This document shows positions 25,491 to 37,640 of a stretch of 64,000 nucleotides of DNA, piece after piece (the first letter of the stretch is position 1; the number at the start of each line of letters is the position of its first letter). The notes under the pieces were generated by a model. That model was not told where the DNA came from. It did no database searches and saw nothing but the letters and a program-made list of their open reading frames with translations. The position numbers and the translations under genes were made by a program. Origin of the DNA: Typhlomys cinereus (Eukaryota > Chordata > Mammalia > Rodentia > Platacanthomyidae). The stretch is taken from the NCBI GenBank assembly GCA_023101885.1, contig JALPQD010000005.1, positions 3,119,020 through 3,183,019 of the forward strand, written 5' to 3'.

Positions 25491-25562
25491 TCTTTTATAG
25501 AATTAACATTAACATTATATCTTTTACACAACATTGTATCTTTTATAGAATTAACATTAACA
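25491..25562 (+). repeat. 24-bp direct repeat with 48-bp period
   Basis: TCTTTTATAGAATTAACATT plus AACA occurs at 25,491-25,514 and again at 25,539-25,562; the 24 bp between them are a looser version of the same sequence. A small local duplication. Confidence 0.95.
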
Positions 25563-25564
25563 GA

Positions 25565-25868
25565 ATTTTTTTGTGTATGTGTACATGGTATGTGCATCCT
25601 GTGTGCGTACACAAGCTCATGTGAGTGTGAATGCACCTATGGAGGTCAGAGGACCACCTTATTAGAGTCTCTTGTTCACCACTGCTGTGCTACACTAACT
25701 AGCCCAGGATCCCAGAGGAGTCTGCAGTCCTGCCTCCCCCCTCTTTAAAACATGCTGCAATTATAGAGGTGCACTACCGCATCTAGCTACTTCTGAGTTC
25801 TGGGGTCCACACTCCAGTTCTCAAGTTTGCACAGCAAATTTATCCACTGAGCCATCTCCTCAAGCCAA
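25565..25868 (-). mobile_element. B4/RSINE-like rodent repeat
   Basis: Typical rodent pattern: TG-rich lead, GGAGGTCAGAGGACCACCTT, then a tRNA-like head in antisense (CACTGAGCCATCTCCTCAAG). Confidence 0.7.
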
Positions 25869-26064
25869 AATAATTCTTTAAATTTTAAATCTAAGGACGA
25901 TGTTATCAATTTCTGTGAAAAAAAATCTCTCTTCTTTGTGTTCTCAATAGTGATTAAATATTTTTGGAATCTTGATTTACTATCCAATCTTAGCTCCATT
26001 TTTAAAGTTCTTAACCATACCATGCATATGAATAATCAAACATCATGCACAAATTTAAGAGACA

Positions 26065-26400
26065 CTTTTTTCCAGTGAACATTTTTATTCTTTTAGTGCT
26101 TCATATATGAATATAGTGAATTTATGATATCGTCACATCTAAATCCCCAATCCCATCTCCCATCCTCTCCCCATTACAACTCTTCTTCTTTCCTGCTAGC
26201 CTCCCTATTTTCTTATCTTTTTATATGTGTGGCCACTGAGTTTCACCTGAGTGTCCTCTAATACCATGTGCCTCAGCACTTGCTGGAACATGGATTTGAA
26301 TCGGCATGTTCACTGAGGAAAGCCATCCCCTCGCCCCATCGGCATTGCCCTCAGGGATGTGGGGCTTCTTGAGATCTTTGCCCTTCTACGGTGAAATGCT
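26065..26400 (-). mobile_element. L1 3' UTR (rodent), antisense
   Basis: Pattern of rodent L1 3' UTR in reverse (CTTTCCTGCTAGCCTCCCTA, CCACTGAGTTTCACCTGAGT). No coding sequence. Confidence 0.6.
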
Positions 26401-26565
26401 GAAAAGTCAAATCCTGTGCAGGTCTAATGAAAATATTTATAGATGCAGTAAATCCATGGATGTAACAGCCCTGTAATGTCCAGAAGACAATGTCTGGTCC
26501 CATTCCTGCCCTTTAGGCGCTTACAATTTTACTGCTGACACAAAGACTTTTTATACTTTTTTATG

Positions 26566-26735
26566 CAAACATGAATAATGTCGGGGATGGGAGGGGGAGG
26601 CACTGGGGGATGGGGAGGGAAGGGGGAGGGGAGAGGGCACAGGGGGATAGGGGATTGGAGGGAGGGGGGGACCGGTGTACCTGTTAAGTTTGTATGAGTG
26701 GAAATAAAAAATATTTTTAAAAAAACATGAATAAT
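26566..26735 (+). mobile_element. G-rich L1 3' terminus
   Basis: Purine/G-rich tract (26,585-26,670) followed by a short conserved end (GTGTACCTGTTAAGTTTGTA) and A-rich tail. A related end occurs at about 34,873-34,918, so both belong to one family. G-runs could form quadruplex structures. Confidence 0.6.
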
Positions 26736-26739
26736 GTCT

Positions 26740-28520
26740 TGATGTAGTTACTTATAATCACCTACATTAACTATTTTTATCTTAATTTCACATCCATTAA
26801 AGAACTTATTAAATAACTTGTACACTGCAGCTGTGGCATAATTTTTTATTATAGAAATAATGTCAATCTGTTAAGATACATTATTAGTTTTTAATGAGCC
26901 AGTTATCTTTCAAATATGCAGAAAACAGATGTTCTAGGAATTTTTAATGAAGAATCAACAACATTACTGGGCATTAAAATATCTAACATTTACTTACTCC
27001 TATCTTTAAGAAATATATTTTTCCAGTTTAAAGCTTACTATATCTTTCATTCAATAAAAAAAATCAATTAAAATTAATAGTTATGTGATCATTCTGAAAA
27101 ACATTTTAATATTTAAGATATACAACTTGAACTTGGAATTTAGCCTGGACTGTTACTAACTTTCGCTTATTCTGCAGATCATTCAGTGTTTTATTTCTCA
27201 CAGTTTAAGAGATCATCCTCTTTGAGAGAGGGAAAAAAAGGGAAATAAAGTACAATGTATTCTCTTTGTTAAATTTTAGCCCCATAATGTAGGTCTATTG
27301 GCTTATTTGTCTTTGATACATTTAGTAACCTACACATGCCTCAGAACCTTTGGTCACTATGTTCACTGCAACCCAACTTCTATCCGTTTGATTTACTGCG
27401 CTCCCAGAATCAGAAAAACAAAGCAAACATTTACCTCACTGCTCTAGTGAGCGGAGGCTGGAGGGTGCTCAGCGCAGGCGTGTTCACTGCCTTTCCCTCT
27501 GAAGCAGCACCGCACTGGTAACTCATTTCTGCCAAACTTTTAATCATTCCATTTTTTCCTTAGCAAATTATGAGCTGTAGTAATTTTAGTATTTTTATAA
27601 GCTCCTTTTTCTCAGCTACATTCACTAACAAAAAAAATACACTACTTAGGGCTCTTTCAGCTACCCTTTCTTCTTTCAGTCTTCTAGATTTTGAACTTAG
27701 ATGATAATGATGTTTCTTAATTTTACTAAGTATGAGTAAAATCAATTTTGTAGTTATTCTCTTTACCTTCCAGACCTGTGTAGAATTCTATGCTTAATAC
27801 AATTTTTTCTACTTCCTCTTATAATCCAGTTCCTGTTTAAGAACAGAAACTAGAAACAGCAGCTTTTCAAAGATAATTACTTTTACAATTTAATCCCCAT
27901 AATAACTCTAATCTGAACTTGGTAATGGGAAATTTTATGTTTAAATGTTAAAAGATATATAAGACCAGTTATATAATTAGTGACTAGTCAGAACTCCCAG
28001 TTAATAAAACTTGTAATTTTTTTAACTTCCCTCCCCCACTTGACAACTTCTCTCCTCTTAAAAGAAAATGCAGGCAATACACCTCAATTCATAATTTCAA
28101 TATTTTGATGTATAAATCCTACATTATAGTACTTCACAAAATACAAGCTGCTGCATTAAATGAGATGATTGCATATACTCTGAATGTTGGGTAATGTTTC
28201 ATCCGCACCATGAACAAAAACTAGCTGAAGTCAGAACTATCTTCTATGAGTCTACAAAGCAGATATGATATATGTTAATCATTTTCTATAAACTGAGAAT
28301 AAAGAAATATCGATTTCTAATAAAAGTATAGATCAAAAAAGATAAAGAACGGGGTTCTTGTGGTTACAGTAAGACCCCTCAATAAAACAGAACATAAAAT
28401 GGAGTAAGAAAGAGCTTGCATAAAGTAGAAAGCAGGATTACTGAAAACAAGAGCACAGAAGTGGTGAGTTTCTGTTGAGAGGGAAAGGGTGAGAAAGGCG
28501 CGGAAGGGCGCGGCGGCCTC
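26740..28520. other. Intron without recognised elements
   Basis: AT-rich unique intron up to the EVI5 exon at 28,526. The last 60 bp before the exon are relatively GC-rich (GGCGCGGAAGGGCGCGGCGG at 28,497-28,516), standing out from the surroundings. No repeat family seen. Confidence 0.5.
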
Positions 28521-28525
28521 CTTAC

Positions 28526-28672
28526 CCATCGCTGCTGCTGCTGGAGCTCCCTGATGGTGTGTTCAGCCTGCTCCAGCTTAGCACTGGCCTCATCACTCTG
28601 CTGTTTGATGGTGGCCAACTCCCGTTTTATGAGGTAGTTTTCCTCAGCCTCCTGGGCTCTTGTCACTTGTCC
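28526..28672 (-). CDS. EVI5: EVI5 exon: coiled coil with Gln run
   Basis: 147 nt, 49 codons, phase 0. Starts GQVTRAQEAEENYLIKRELA and ends RELQQQQRW; the Gln run is coded by consecutive CAG triplets. Acceptor CCTAAG|GGA has a poor polypyrimidine tract; donor TGG|GTAAGG. The end differs slightly from the human sequence I remember (HQQQW). Confidence 0.94.
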
Positions 28673-29228
28673 CTTAGGACATAATGTTTTTGTGTGTGCA
28701 TAAAGCAATTTAGGACAGATTCAAGAGAGACGGCCTTTGTGAGGTTTAGTTACTTTTTTGACATGTTAAAAAAATCATCCCAGAGAAGAGAAGAGCCTAA
28801 GTAATTATTAGCTAGCAGCTTGTTATTAATCCAGCAAATTTAGGGAAACTAATGGGAAATGCATCTGACAATCTTATGAACGATTCTTCTCTTAGTCAAT
28901 AAAAAAAAAATTCAGCTCATGCAGTATTTCTGAGTTGCACATGCAGCACTAAAATCTTACATAAATAGTGGTTAATTTCACAGAACCCACTGATTTTCAT
29001 TATGAATTAAACTTTATGAAATAAGGTTAGCTTTAACACGTGCAAAGGTAGACACCTATTTAAATAAACCAAGATAATATAGTTATCAAAAATTAAGTTT
29101 GCACCCATATACCACCCAAAAAAATTATTTCTAGGAAAATGCATGTGAAATTGCATGCATTAAAGTATCAATTTCTAGATTTAGAGTTTTCCTCAGAAAT
29201 TAGCAAAAACACTTAAAAAAAACTATAC

Positions 29229-29261
29229 CTGTATCAATCTATCTGCCAAGGAAGCACTTTC
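29229..29261 (-). CDS. EVI5: EVI5 exon: 33-nt micro-exon
   Basis: 33 nt, 11 codons, phase 0, encoding ESASLADRLIQ between acceptor TTTGTAG and donor CAG|GTATAG. Skipping it would keep the reading frame and shift the coiled-coil register by 11 residues, so it is a natural candidate for alternative splicing. The family protein contains this peptide, so I regard the exon as real. Confidence 0.9.
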
Positions 29262-31143
29262 CTACAAAAGGAAAAATTCAGATAGAAATTTAAGAGAAAA
29301 GAATCAAAGTAACAAAATTAGGAATAAGAAGAAACAAGCACACCCAAATTCCCTCTACTTTTCATTGCTATTAAATGAACATTTAAATTTTAAGCTGTTT
29401 TTTACTGAGTGTTTTTGATTTTAAACTTAGAGACACACATCAAAACAAGGACTATATAAAATCATGTCTCTCTTAAAGAAACCAAACAAATTCCAAGTGG
29501 TTTTTTATTAATATAAGTAAATTATTTTTTCTTGAAATTATGCACTTACATCTTCATTTTAAGACCTAATCATATCAACAAACCACTTACAAGAAAAGGA
29601 GAAGGAATCTGAGTAAGCAATTCCACTTACAAATTTTGTAACAGCAATATCCAAAGAAACAGAGTGAAGAAACATGACAACTGAAATGAGCGAGTTCAAC
29701 TTGGTTATTTCAACTCCAACAATTACAGTAGGATACAGAATTCATTGACACAGGTATTTATAGACTTCTAAGTGAAATACCTACACTGTCTAAGCCAGTA
29801 TAAGATAGGCACCTAACTTTCCAGAAGAAAAATCCAAACTATTCTTTGCTACAGTTTCTTTGGAAGATTCAATGAAATATGAATGTTGTCTCTATGAAAA
29901 TGTCTAACTTCAAAGATAAAGATAATTTAAATTGAGACTATAGGCTTTATTGTATGTATTGTATGTATGGGGGAATTAACATGACTTAATTTTAAAAAGG
30001 CTAAGTTCAATATTCATGTGGAATCACAAAAAGCAGAACTATCTTAAAAACCACTATAATATATTCTTACTATAGGAAGTATAATTGACTTGGTATAAAG
30101 TATCTGAAATTATTACATAAAAGACGGACATGTAATTAACATCTTGCCCATATGCACTGCTATTTATCATAAAATCATCAATACTTTTAAAACAAAAAAC
30201 AAACACTGAAAGCTATCCTTCTCTTCCCAGCTATTTACTTGAATGTTTTTCTGTAAATTTTTAGGGAAAAATTTAAATGTATTTGGCAGACTTAAAACTA
30301 CTTACTCTTAAACTTTAGATAAAAAATAATAGAGCACAAAAAGTGAAAAAATGTTTGTGAATTCAGATGTTTGCTAAGCAAGCCCCCCCCCCTTAGATAA
30401 GAGTCTCATGTAGCCCAGCTGTCCTTGAATTCAAAATGTAGATAGGATAACCTTTACCCTCCTGCCTCCTTCACCTCCCAAGTGCTAGGATTATAGGGGA
30501 ATACTACTATGCCCAATGTATAAGGTACTGGGGAATGAACACAGGGTAGCATTTTACCAGCTCTGCTACTTTTAAGCTATGTTAGTACTTGATCCATTCA
30601 AAACACAATTAAAAGATTTTATCAAAAGCACAAAAGGAAAAATAACGAAAATTTTAATATTTGCCAGTGACTTTAAATGAAACAGGAAGAGAAAACAGTA
30701 AATAGATACCAAAATAACTGCAACAAACAAAAATTGATATACAACTACCTAACACTGAAAATCAACATGAATATGAATTTGTGTATCAGAAATCACTATG
30801 ACCAAACTTAAAGCAATTTTAGAACTTAAAAGAACCATTGCCTTGTTCAATATGTGGCTAGAAAGAAAGAGTAACATTTGCAACTCATCTTTAAAAGTCT
30901 ATTAGAATGGATTACCAAACTTCGATTCTAAAATAAAACAATGATATCAGTGTATACTCTAAAAATAATTTCAGTTAAGCTTTAAAATGAAAGCTCATGG
31001 ACTAGAACCAATTTCCACTAATGACTAGATAAAACAGTAAGCTAAGCAGTCAATACCACAACTTGTGAGATGTGCCACATTTTTTGAGGCTTTAAGTATA
31101 TTGGAAAAGCATTCACGGAAGCTTACAATGGTCATTTACTTAC
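29262..31143. other. Intron with one B4-like element
   Basis: AT-rich intron. An antisense B1/B4-like element lies at about 30,393-30,580 (GAGTCTCATGTAGCCCAGCT, CCTCCCAAGTGCTAGGATTA) next to a C-run. Otherwise nothing recognised. Confidence 0.55.
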
Positions 31144-31197
31144 TTTTTCTAAAGTCTCAATACGCTGTTTTAAAAGCCTATTTTCTGTACGCAACCT
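31144..31197 (-). CDS. EVI5: EVI5 exon: coiled coil (18 codons)
   Basis: 54 nt, phase 0, encoding RLRTENRLLKQRIETLEK, a run of heptads with leucine/isoleucine at core positions. Acceptor TTGACAG|AGG, donor AAAAA|GTAAGT. Confidence 0.93.
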
Positions 31198-32531
31198 CTG
31201 TCAAGAGAAAAAGAAAAGTTTTTTTGCAAGCATTCTTGAAGGAAAAAAAAATAGATTCTTAAGTCCCAATCCTGAATAAGAATGTAAAGAACTATTATAC
31301 GATCATATGCTGACTGTTAAGAGTTTAAGGCAAGAAATGCATGGCAAAGAAAATTAGTCCATTTATCATCCCAGCTGTGAGTGAACTTTAAACATAAGCT
31401 ACAGTATATCCCTACTTATACAGGCCTATATAATTCTTGAATATTTTAACATCCCCACTTGATAGGATACATTCTAATTTGCCTGTCTCCTAAAAAACCT
31501 ACCAACATAATTAGTGCTCAGGTAAGTCATAGTTTGGATCTGAGTCGTTTTCTCTCAAACTTCAAAGTACTTACCAGTGCTCTTCCATTATGCCTCCCTT
31601 TAAATTTCTGATAAAAACATCTTCCTCAGGAAATTCTTTCATCTATCTGTTATTTTGCCAGTAAACACTTTGACATGATTTATACAAAACACATACAAAT
31701 TTCCATTTGGGAAAACAAGAATCCATGAATTTTAACATACTATTAAGTGGATAAAAAAATTGGAAGAAATCTTTATTAGAAAGATACTTTCTAAGTGGGG
31801 TTTTCTTGCTCCATTCTCTGAAACATAGTTACATGGTTTACAATATTAAGACAACATATGTTATCTAAGATACAAAAAAAAGCCCAAGAGGTGGAAACGA
31901 TTTACTTCTTAGTGGCTCCATCTACAGGCAACACAATAGCTGACACTCAAATGAGCTATTATTAAACACTGCTGAAATCTGCAAAGTGTTCCCCCAACCA
32001 TAAAAAAAATTCTTGAAGTTTTCACATTTAATGACAAAAGGTATTCTCAAAGTTTTCATCATATTTAACAACAAAAGTTATGATTTTTGCTTATCCTGAA
32101 TAATTTAGAAAATTAAGTTACAGACAACTGAGTAAAGCTGATTATAATAATAAAAATGCTAAAATAAATTTAGAACTAAAAACATTCACCAGGATTTCTA
32201 CTCTTCCAGGGAATCTGTTTTACTATAAATGAAATTTCCTCCCTAAATAAAAAGCACCTAGCAAAATGTCTTAACACCACTTTTAGACAAATCACTGTGT
32301 GATCTCTACTTCATGATGAGCTGAAGACTCTTCGGTTAATTACAGTGACTACTTCAATGTTACTGTCTAATGTTTCTGTCTTTTCTTTTGTACTGTTATG
32401 CACAGTATATTAGAAATTATAGCCTTGCAATATTTTTAATATCTGGTAATGGTAATTTCCCTGGTTCTTGTTCTGCATCTTTCCCAAGCCTCATATTCTC
32501 ATGTACTGATGCAATTAAGAGACTGGGTTTT

Positions 32532-32559
32532 TTTTTATTCAATTGTGCGTGTGTGTGCG

Positions 32560-32598
<39 letters not shown>

Positions 32599-32686
32599 AA
32601 CCATCTATACATGGGATCTGGGATCCGAACTCAAGACCTTCCACCCACAAGGCAGAGGCTTAACCCCTGAGCCACCTCTCCAGCCC
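32532..32686 (-). mobile_element. Young SINE with internal deletion
   Basis: Antisense copy with tail, (TG)n and tRNA-like head (CCACCTCTCCAGCCC) but lacking about 120 bp of the body: GTGGAACCA runs directly into TCTATACATGGGATCTGGGA. A perfect target duplication AAGAGACTGGGTTTT (32,517-32,531 and 32,687-32,701) shows it inserted as one unit. The intron on either side (31,198-32,516; 32,702-33,215) shows nothing else. Confidence 0.93.
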
Positions 32687-33214
32687 AAGAGACTGGGTTT
32701 TGATGCTGGGCAGATTTAGTTTTAAACTCTTGTTCTATACTTAATACTTGTACATGTCATTCAGTGTCTTTGAATATCCATTTCATCACCTAGAAAGAGT
32801 GATAAACTTACAAAATACTTACACTTGAAAGACTGACTGAGACAGTATAACATCTATAGTGTACCAAACACTCAGTGATTAACACTGTCGCAAAATTTTT
32901 AGTTAGGTGTGAGTATTATTTTACTACTTTTTAATTTTTTTTTATTGCTCTGGAACTTTATGAGGAACTAACTGGATTTGTTAACAAGGACTTTGTTGAA
33001 AATATCACATCTTTATGTAAAATGACATTATTTTTCTTTCTCCTAGCAAAGAAAGCACTATTATATTAGAATGTATCCCTTGGAAGAGATTCACAGGACA
33101 GGGAGGGATGTAACAATTAGTGATACAGTTTCACAGAAAGATTCAAAATCATACATATCCAAAGTTTAAAAAAATTGCAGCTGTTAAAAGATTTGGATTT
33201 GGGGAATAAAGAAA

Positions 33215-33455
33215 TGAAAATACTGGTGTAGGCCTGTAATCCCAGTTACATAGAAAGTTTGAAAGATGGGGATTCCAAGTTCAAGGCTTACCTGGCCTAC
33301 ATTGTGAGTTCCAGGCCAGCCTGAACGATTTACTGAGACTGCTTCAAAACAAAAAGCAAACAAAGGCTAAGGATCTAGCTCAGAGTTACAACAATTGCCA
33401 AGTATGTGCCACACTGTAGGTTCAATCCCCAGCACCAAAAGGGGAAGAAGGAGGG
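33215..33455 (+). mobile_element. B1-like SINE followed by ID element
   Basis: B1-like at about 33,215-33,362 (GTAGGCCTGTAATCCCAGTT, GTTCCAGGCCAGCCTGA) and ID-like at about 33,366-33,455 (GGATCTAGCTCAGAGTTACA, GGTTCAATCCCCAGCACC). The rest of the intron to 34,560 shows nothing. Confidence 0.75.
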
Positions 33456-34559
33456 TAAAAATAAGGAAGAAATCTTGACTTCATAAAAGGTATGGATTAC
33501 CTTACTCAGCATATTTTATTTACCTAGTATGTTCCACTGACTTTTTAATCTAAATGGTTCTCAATATACAGTTATGTACCACTTGCCAGGCCTAAACAGA
33601 TCTAGTATTAAAAAAATTCCAAGTCATATAAACTTTACCTTCCCCAGGAAGTTTTTGTGTTTTTTGTTTTTTTTTTTTTTAAATTCTACACAAATACAGG
33701 CCACTCTGCTAAGGATGCCATTTTGGTTCTAGATGTATGTGAATTTATTTATATGAAAAAAGTTTGCAAGAAACGTCTTCAGGAGCAAGAATTATTGTAA
33801 AGAACTGTGTTTTTATGCAATAATACAGTAGGTGAAATAAAGAGGACGGTGTCTGTCTCGGAATCTTAATCTGCAGCTCTGCATGTCTGCAGTGCACAGT
33901 AATCACACTGTCCCACTCATCAGGACGACTTACTTTTGCTTTCAGTAGGCTGAGTGCTGGGTGCAATTTAATATTACCCTTATTCATGATCAGTACCTGA
34001 AAATAAAATATGTAAAGCAGCAACTTGGTAACAATAAGGGGAGGTGGGGGATGGGAGTGAGGGGTCTTTTCTGCATGAAAAAAACACATGGATTTCCAAC
34101 TGATCAGAAAAGGTGACAGAGATGAATAAAGCATCTAGAAAGATAAGAGAGTATTCACATAGGAAAATAGGAGACATTGCCTCCCAGAGGTTTTTGAAGA
34201 AAAGCAAAATAAGCACTATTTCAACAGAACCTACTCTCTCTGAAAGAACAGTGGGGAAGAAAGAAACTGCTTTACAGTCGAGCTCGAAACACATGGAAGA
34301 TTAATGGTCCTCTGATATCTTACCAGGTCTAAGTCAAAAATCACCCACCCACACCCAAAGTTAAAATGGAAAGAGAGACACTAAACAAAAAATGTGTTAC
34401 TTTTGGCCTTTTGGAAGTGATGTGTAAGGAAATTAGAAAACGAGACAACCAGTTAAAGTGTGTAACTCGTTACTCCCACTCTGAATCATCAGGAGGAAGG
34501 TCAACAAACTTACAGAACTCCAATGCCAAGTGCACCAAAGGCTTTTTACGAATCCCAGG

Positions 34560-34920
34560 CTTTGCCGATCTTGGCAGCAAATGCCTGTAAACTCCAACAC
34601 TCAGAAAGTAGAGACAGGAGGATCAGAAGTTCAAGAACAGCTTGAGTTACATGAGATCCTGTCTTTAAAAAAACATTATAAAAACAAAAACTCACATAAA
34701 TTGATGTTCCAAGGGATGGAAGGGAGGAAGGGGAGGTACCGGGAGAGGGAAGGGAGAAGGTAAAGGAATGGGGGGAAGGGGAGGAAAGAGAGGAGAGAGG
34801 GGGGAGAGTGGGAAAGGAGGAGAGTGCAATGGGGGACAATGGGGGAGGGGAGAAGGGAGGGAGAGGGGCAGGAGTACCTATTAAGCTTGTATGATTAGGA
34901 AAATAATAAAATGTGGGAGG
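34560..34920 (+). mobile_element. B1-like SINE, then G-rich L1 3' terminus
   Basis: B1-like part at about 34,565-34,690 (CAGGAGGATCAGAAGTTCAA, GATCCTGTCTTTAAAAA), then a purine-rich tract (34,715-34,872) and the L1-type end GAGTACCTATTAAGCTTGTA, the same family as at 26.6 kb. Confidence 0.6.
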
Positions 34921-35060
34921 AGGAGAAAAAACCCTGCCTTTTGGAAAAGCTAGGAAAAAGCATCCTAGTTTTACTCTGTTGATTTTTGCATTGTATAGAA
35001 ATTAAGAGATATGTTGTCCAGAAATGTTATACTTATTTTTCCATTTGTACAGTGTTTACA

Positions 35061-35064
<4 letters not shown>

Positions 35065-35107
<43 letters not shown>
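35065..35107 (+). repeat. (TA)n microsatellite
   Basis: About 21 TA units, self-complementary and cruciform-prone. Confidence 0.97.
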
Positions 35108-35111
<4 letters not shown>

Positions 35112-35389
35112 CTAAATATATAAGGTCTTATGGACATGAGTTTGATTATAGAAACTAATAAAAGTATTATCTAGATAAAAAAAAATGCCTTAGCTTATAG
35201 GAAGTACACAGGTACAAATTTCAGGCTATACAGAAGATAATTACTTGTCTTTCAAATTGACCGTCTATTTTCTTTCTTGAGAGTAGTTCAAAAGCATAAG
35301 AAAACTTGCTTAGAGAAGAAAACTGCACTGGCCAAAGGTGCCAACCACACTCTAGAGCAGGTGCCGAGTCTGACTGCAGCACTTGCTCT

Positions 35390-35605
35390 GGGGAGCACAC
35401 CCAGTGTGACTGCAGCGCCTGCTCTGGGGAGCGCACCCAGTGTGACTGCAGCGCCTGCTCTGGGGAGCGCACCCAGTGTGACGGCAGCGCCTGCTCTGGG
35501 GAGCGCACCCAGTGTGACTGCAGCGCCTGCTCTGGGGAGCGCACCCAGTGTGACTGCAGCGCCTGCTCTGGGGAGCGCACCCAGTGTGACTGCAACGCCT
35601 GCTCT
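35390..35605 (+). repeat. 36-bp minisatellite, six copies
   Basis: Six head-to-tail copies of a GC-rich 36-mer (beginning GGGGAGCGCACCCAGTGTGA, ending CCTGCTCT) at 35,390, 35,426, 35,462, 35,498, 35,534 and 35,570, differing at only a few bases; a degenerate partial copy precedes them (35,360-35,389). The unit is a multiple of three, so long frames stay open on both strands (12-residue repeats such as TAAPALGSAPSV). I see no sign that they are genes. It lies about 310 bp from the EVI5 exon at 35,915. Confidence 0.97.
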
Positions 35606-35914
35606 GATAGATGCTTCAGAGTCCTCTCTGGTGGCCTCAGTGCACCACAGATCCCTCTCCCTACATCTTGTCCAACAGGCTCAAATGGAAGATGACGGTC
35701 TGTTCCCTGGATCTGTTTTCCCCTCAGGAGATAAAAGTCTAGGAAAAGGGAAGAACTTTCCTTCAGAGTAGGATGAAGGCTATTCACATCCTATTTTTAG
35801 AACTATTTTAAATGAAAACCTATCAACAAATACAAATTGCATTCTAAAATTTACTGCCAAATAATTGACTTCAATCAATTTATCCTCAGCAATTAAAGAA
35901 AATGAAATGCTCAC

Positions 35915-35975
35915 TTTAATTTCAACTTGTTCTTCCATTTCCTTAGTTTTTATTGTTGTATATTCCTTTTCAAGC
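35915..35975 (-). CDS. EVI5: EVI5 exon: start of coiled coil
   Basis: 61 nt: one base that finishes the split Lys codon, then 20 codons reading LEKEYTTIKTKEMEEQVEIK, strongly charged and heptad-like. Acceptor TTTTAG|GCTT, donor AAA|GTGAGC. The upstream intron contains the SINE cluster at 36.4-37.7 kb. The downstream intron holds the 36-bp minisatellite, about 310 bp away. Confidence 0.94.
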
Positions 35976-36387
35976 CTAAAAAGAAAAAAAGAAAAAAAGA
36001 AAAACTTTTCTGATGTTTTCATTTAAAAGTAAGGTAGTAAATTATAACTGAAAAATACATATTAACATAAAACACAATTTGTTTAATTACTCTCAGGTTA
36101 TATAACTAGATATGAGAAACCCCCAGAAAAGTTAAGTTCATTTTTGGAAAAAAAACCCCAAATATATACTATATATGAAATTAAGCTCAGAAGTGATTTT
36201 ACAAATTCTATTCAACCTGAAGCTTTGGAAAAACACAGCTACTATTTTCCCTCAAAACATGCTTCTAATGTTCACTTAGCTTTTAACCAAAAATTCTGAA
36301 TACTAACACTGACTTAATTTTTAATGAGCTAAAAGGGACAATTTTGTCTTCCTTAAAAAGTCCACAGTAACAAAACATAGAAAAGAG

Positions 36388-36627
36388 GATGCTAGAGAGA
36401 TGGCTCAGAGGTTAAGACTCTGCCTCACAATCAGAAAGTCCTGAGTTCAGATCCCAATACCCACATTAAAACAAAAAAAAAGAAGGCTTGCATTTCTGAC
36501 TCTGATGGGTGGGGCCTAGGAAATCTAAGAGCCAAACCAAAAAAAAAAAAAAGGAGGTAGAAGCAATCCAGGATGATTCCCAAAGTTTGGTCCTCCATAG
36601 GGAAACACGGAAACACAGTGCCCTCTG

Positions 36628-36683
<56 letters not shown>

Positions 36684-37029
36684 GCGCGCGCAAAATAAAT
36701 AAAGTTTTAAATATGTAAAAAAAACAGCATAGAGGGGCTGGAGAGGTGGCTCAGGGGTTAAGCCTCTGCCTTGCAGGCGGAAGGTCCTGAGTTCGGATCC
36801 CAGATCCCACGTATAGACACCAGGCGGAAGCGGGGGCGGCCTGCGTTTCTGGTCCTGGTAGGGCAGAACCTGTGAATCCCGGGGCAGAGTAAACAAGGAA
36901 GAGGTGAAGGTGGTCCATGGTGGTTCCTGAATTCGTCCATGGTTCTACACACACACACATACACATGCACACACGCATATACCCACAATTGAATAAATAA
37001 TAAATAATAAAAAATAAAATTTAAAAAAA
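36388..37029 (+). mobile_element. Two B2-superfamily SINEs in tandem
   Basis: An older copy at 36,388-36,720 with (CA)n at 36,632-36,679 passing into a short CG-rich run, then a young copy at 36,734-37,029. The young copy is flanked by ACAGCATAGA / ACAACATAGA, a slightly decayed target duplication. Confidence 0.9.
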
Positions 37030-37044
37030 CAACATAGAAAGGAG

Positions 37045-37640
37045 CTGGCGTGGTGGTGCACACCTGCAATCCCTGCAAAAGGAAGAAGATTAGAGTTAAA
37101 GGTCATCCTTGGCTACATTAAGTTTGAGGTCAGCCTGAGCTACATAAAATCCTGTCTCAAAAAAAAAAAACTAAAATAGGGCTGGAGAGATGGCTCAGGG
37201 GTTAAAACTCTGCCTCATAAGCAGAAGATCCTGAGTTCAGATCCCAGGTCTCATATAAAGATGACAGGTAGAACAAACAGCAGCCAACACTTTCGGCCCT
37301 GGAGGGCGGAACCTAGAAAATCCCAGAGCAAAGCAAAAAAGAGGTAGAAACAACCCAGGATGATTCCCGAAGTCATTCTTGGGCCTCCAAAGGGACATAC
37401 AAGATCTTCTGATACACACACACAAAGTAAATAAATAAAGTTAAAAAAAAAACAACTAAAACAAAACAAGTAACAATTAAAGAGCCTGGAATGGCTCATG
37501 TTATAGTGCCCGCCTATAATCCCAGCAGCTCAAGAGACTGAGACAGGAGGATTGACAATCCAAGATCAGTCAGGGTTCCGAGCACATTCAAGGTCAACAT
37601 GAGCCACATGGGACTCCATCTCACGAAAGAAAACAAGTAC
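37045..37640 (+). mobile_element. B1, older B2-superfamily SINE, and B1-like element
   Basis: B1-like at 37,045-37,168 (GCTGGCGTGGTGGTGCACAC), SINE at 37,179-37,452 (GGGCTGGAGAGATGGCTCAG), and another B1-like element at about 37,490-37,640 (CCCGCCTATAATCCCAGCAG). The last carries the 25-bp block also found at 38,557. A degenerate SINE head may follow at 37,690-37,760. Confidence 0.8.

Noticed and set aside
26381..26394. CTTCTACGGTGAAA identical to the splice-acceptor edge of the EVI5 exon at 18,694-18,834
   Set aside because: Only 14 bp, inside an L1 3' UTR with no exon-like continuation; a chance match in a window of this size.
35221..35787. Opposed 188- and 164-codon frames with 12-residue repeats
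   Set aside because: Created by a 36-bp minisatellite whose unit is divisible by three. Flanks show no splice sites, known domain or start context.
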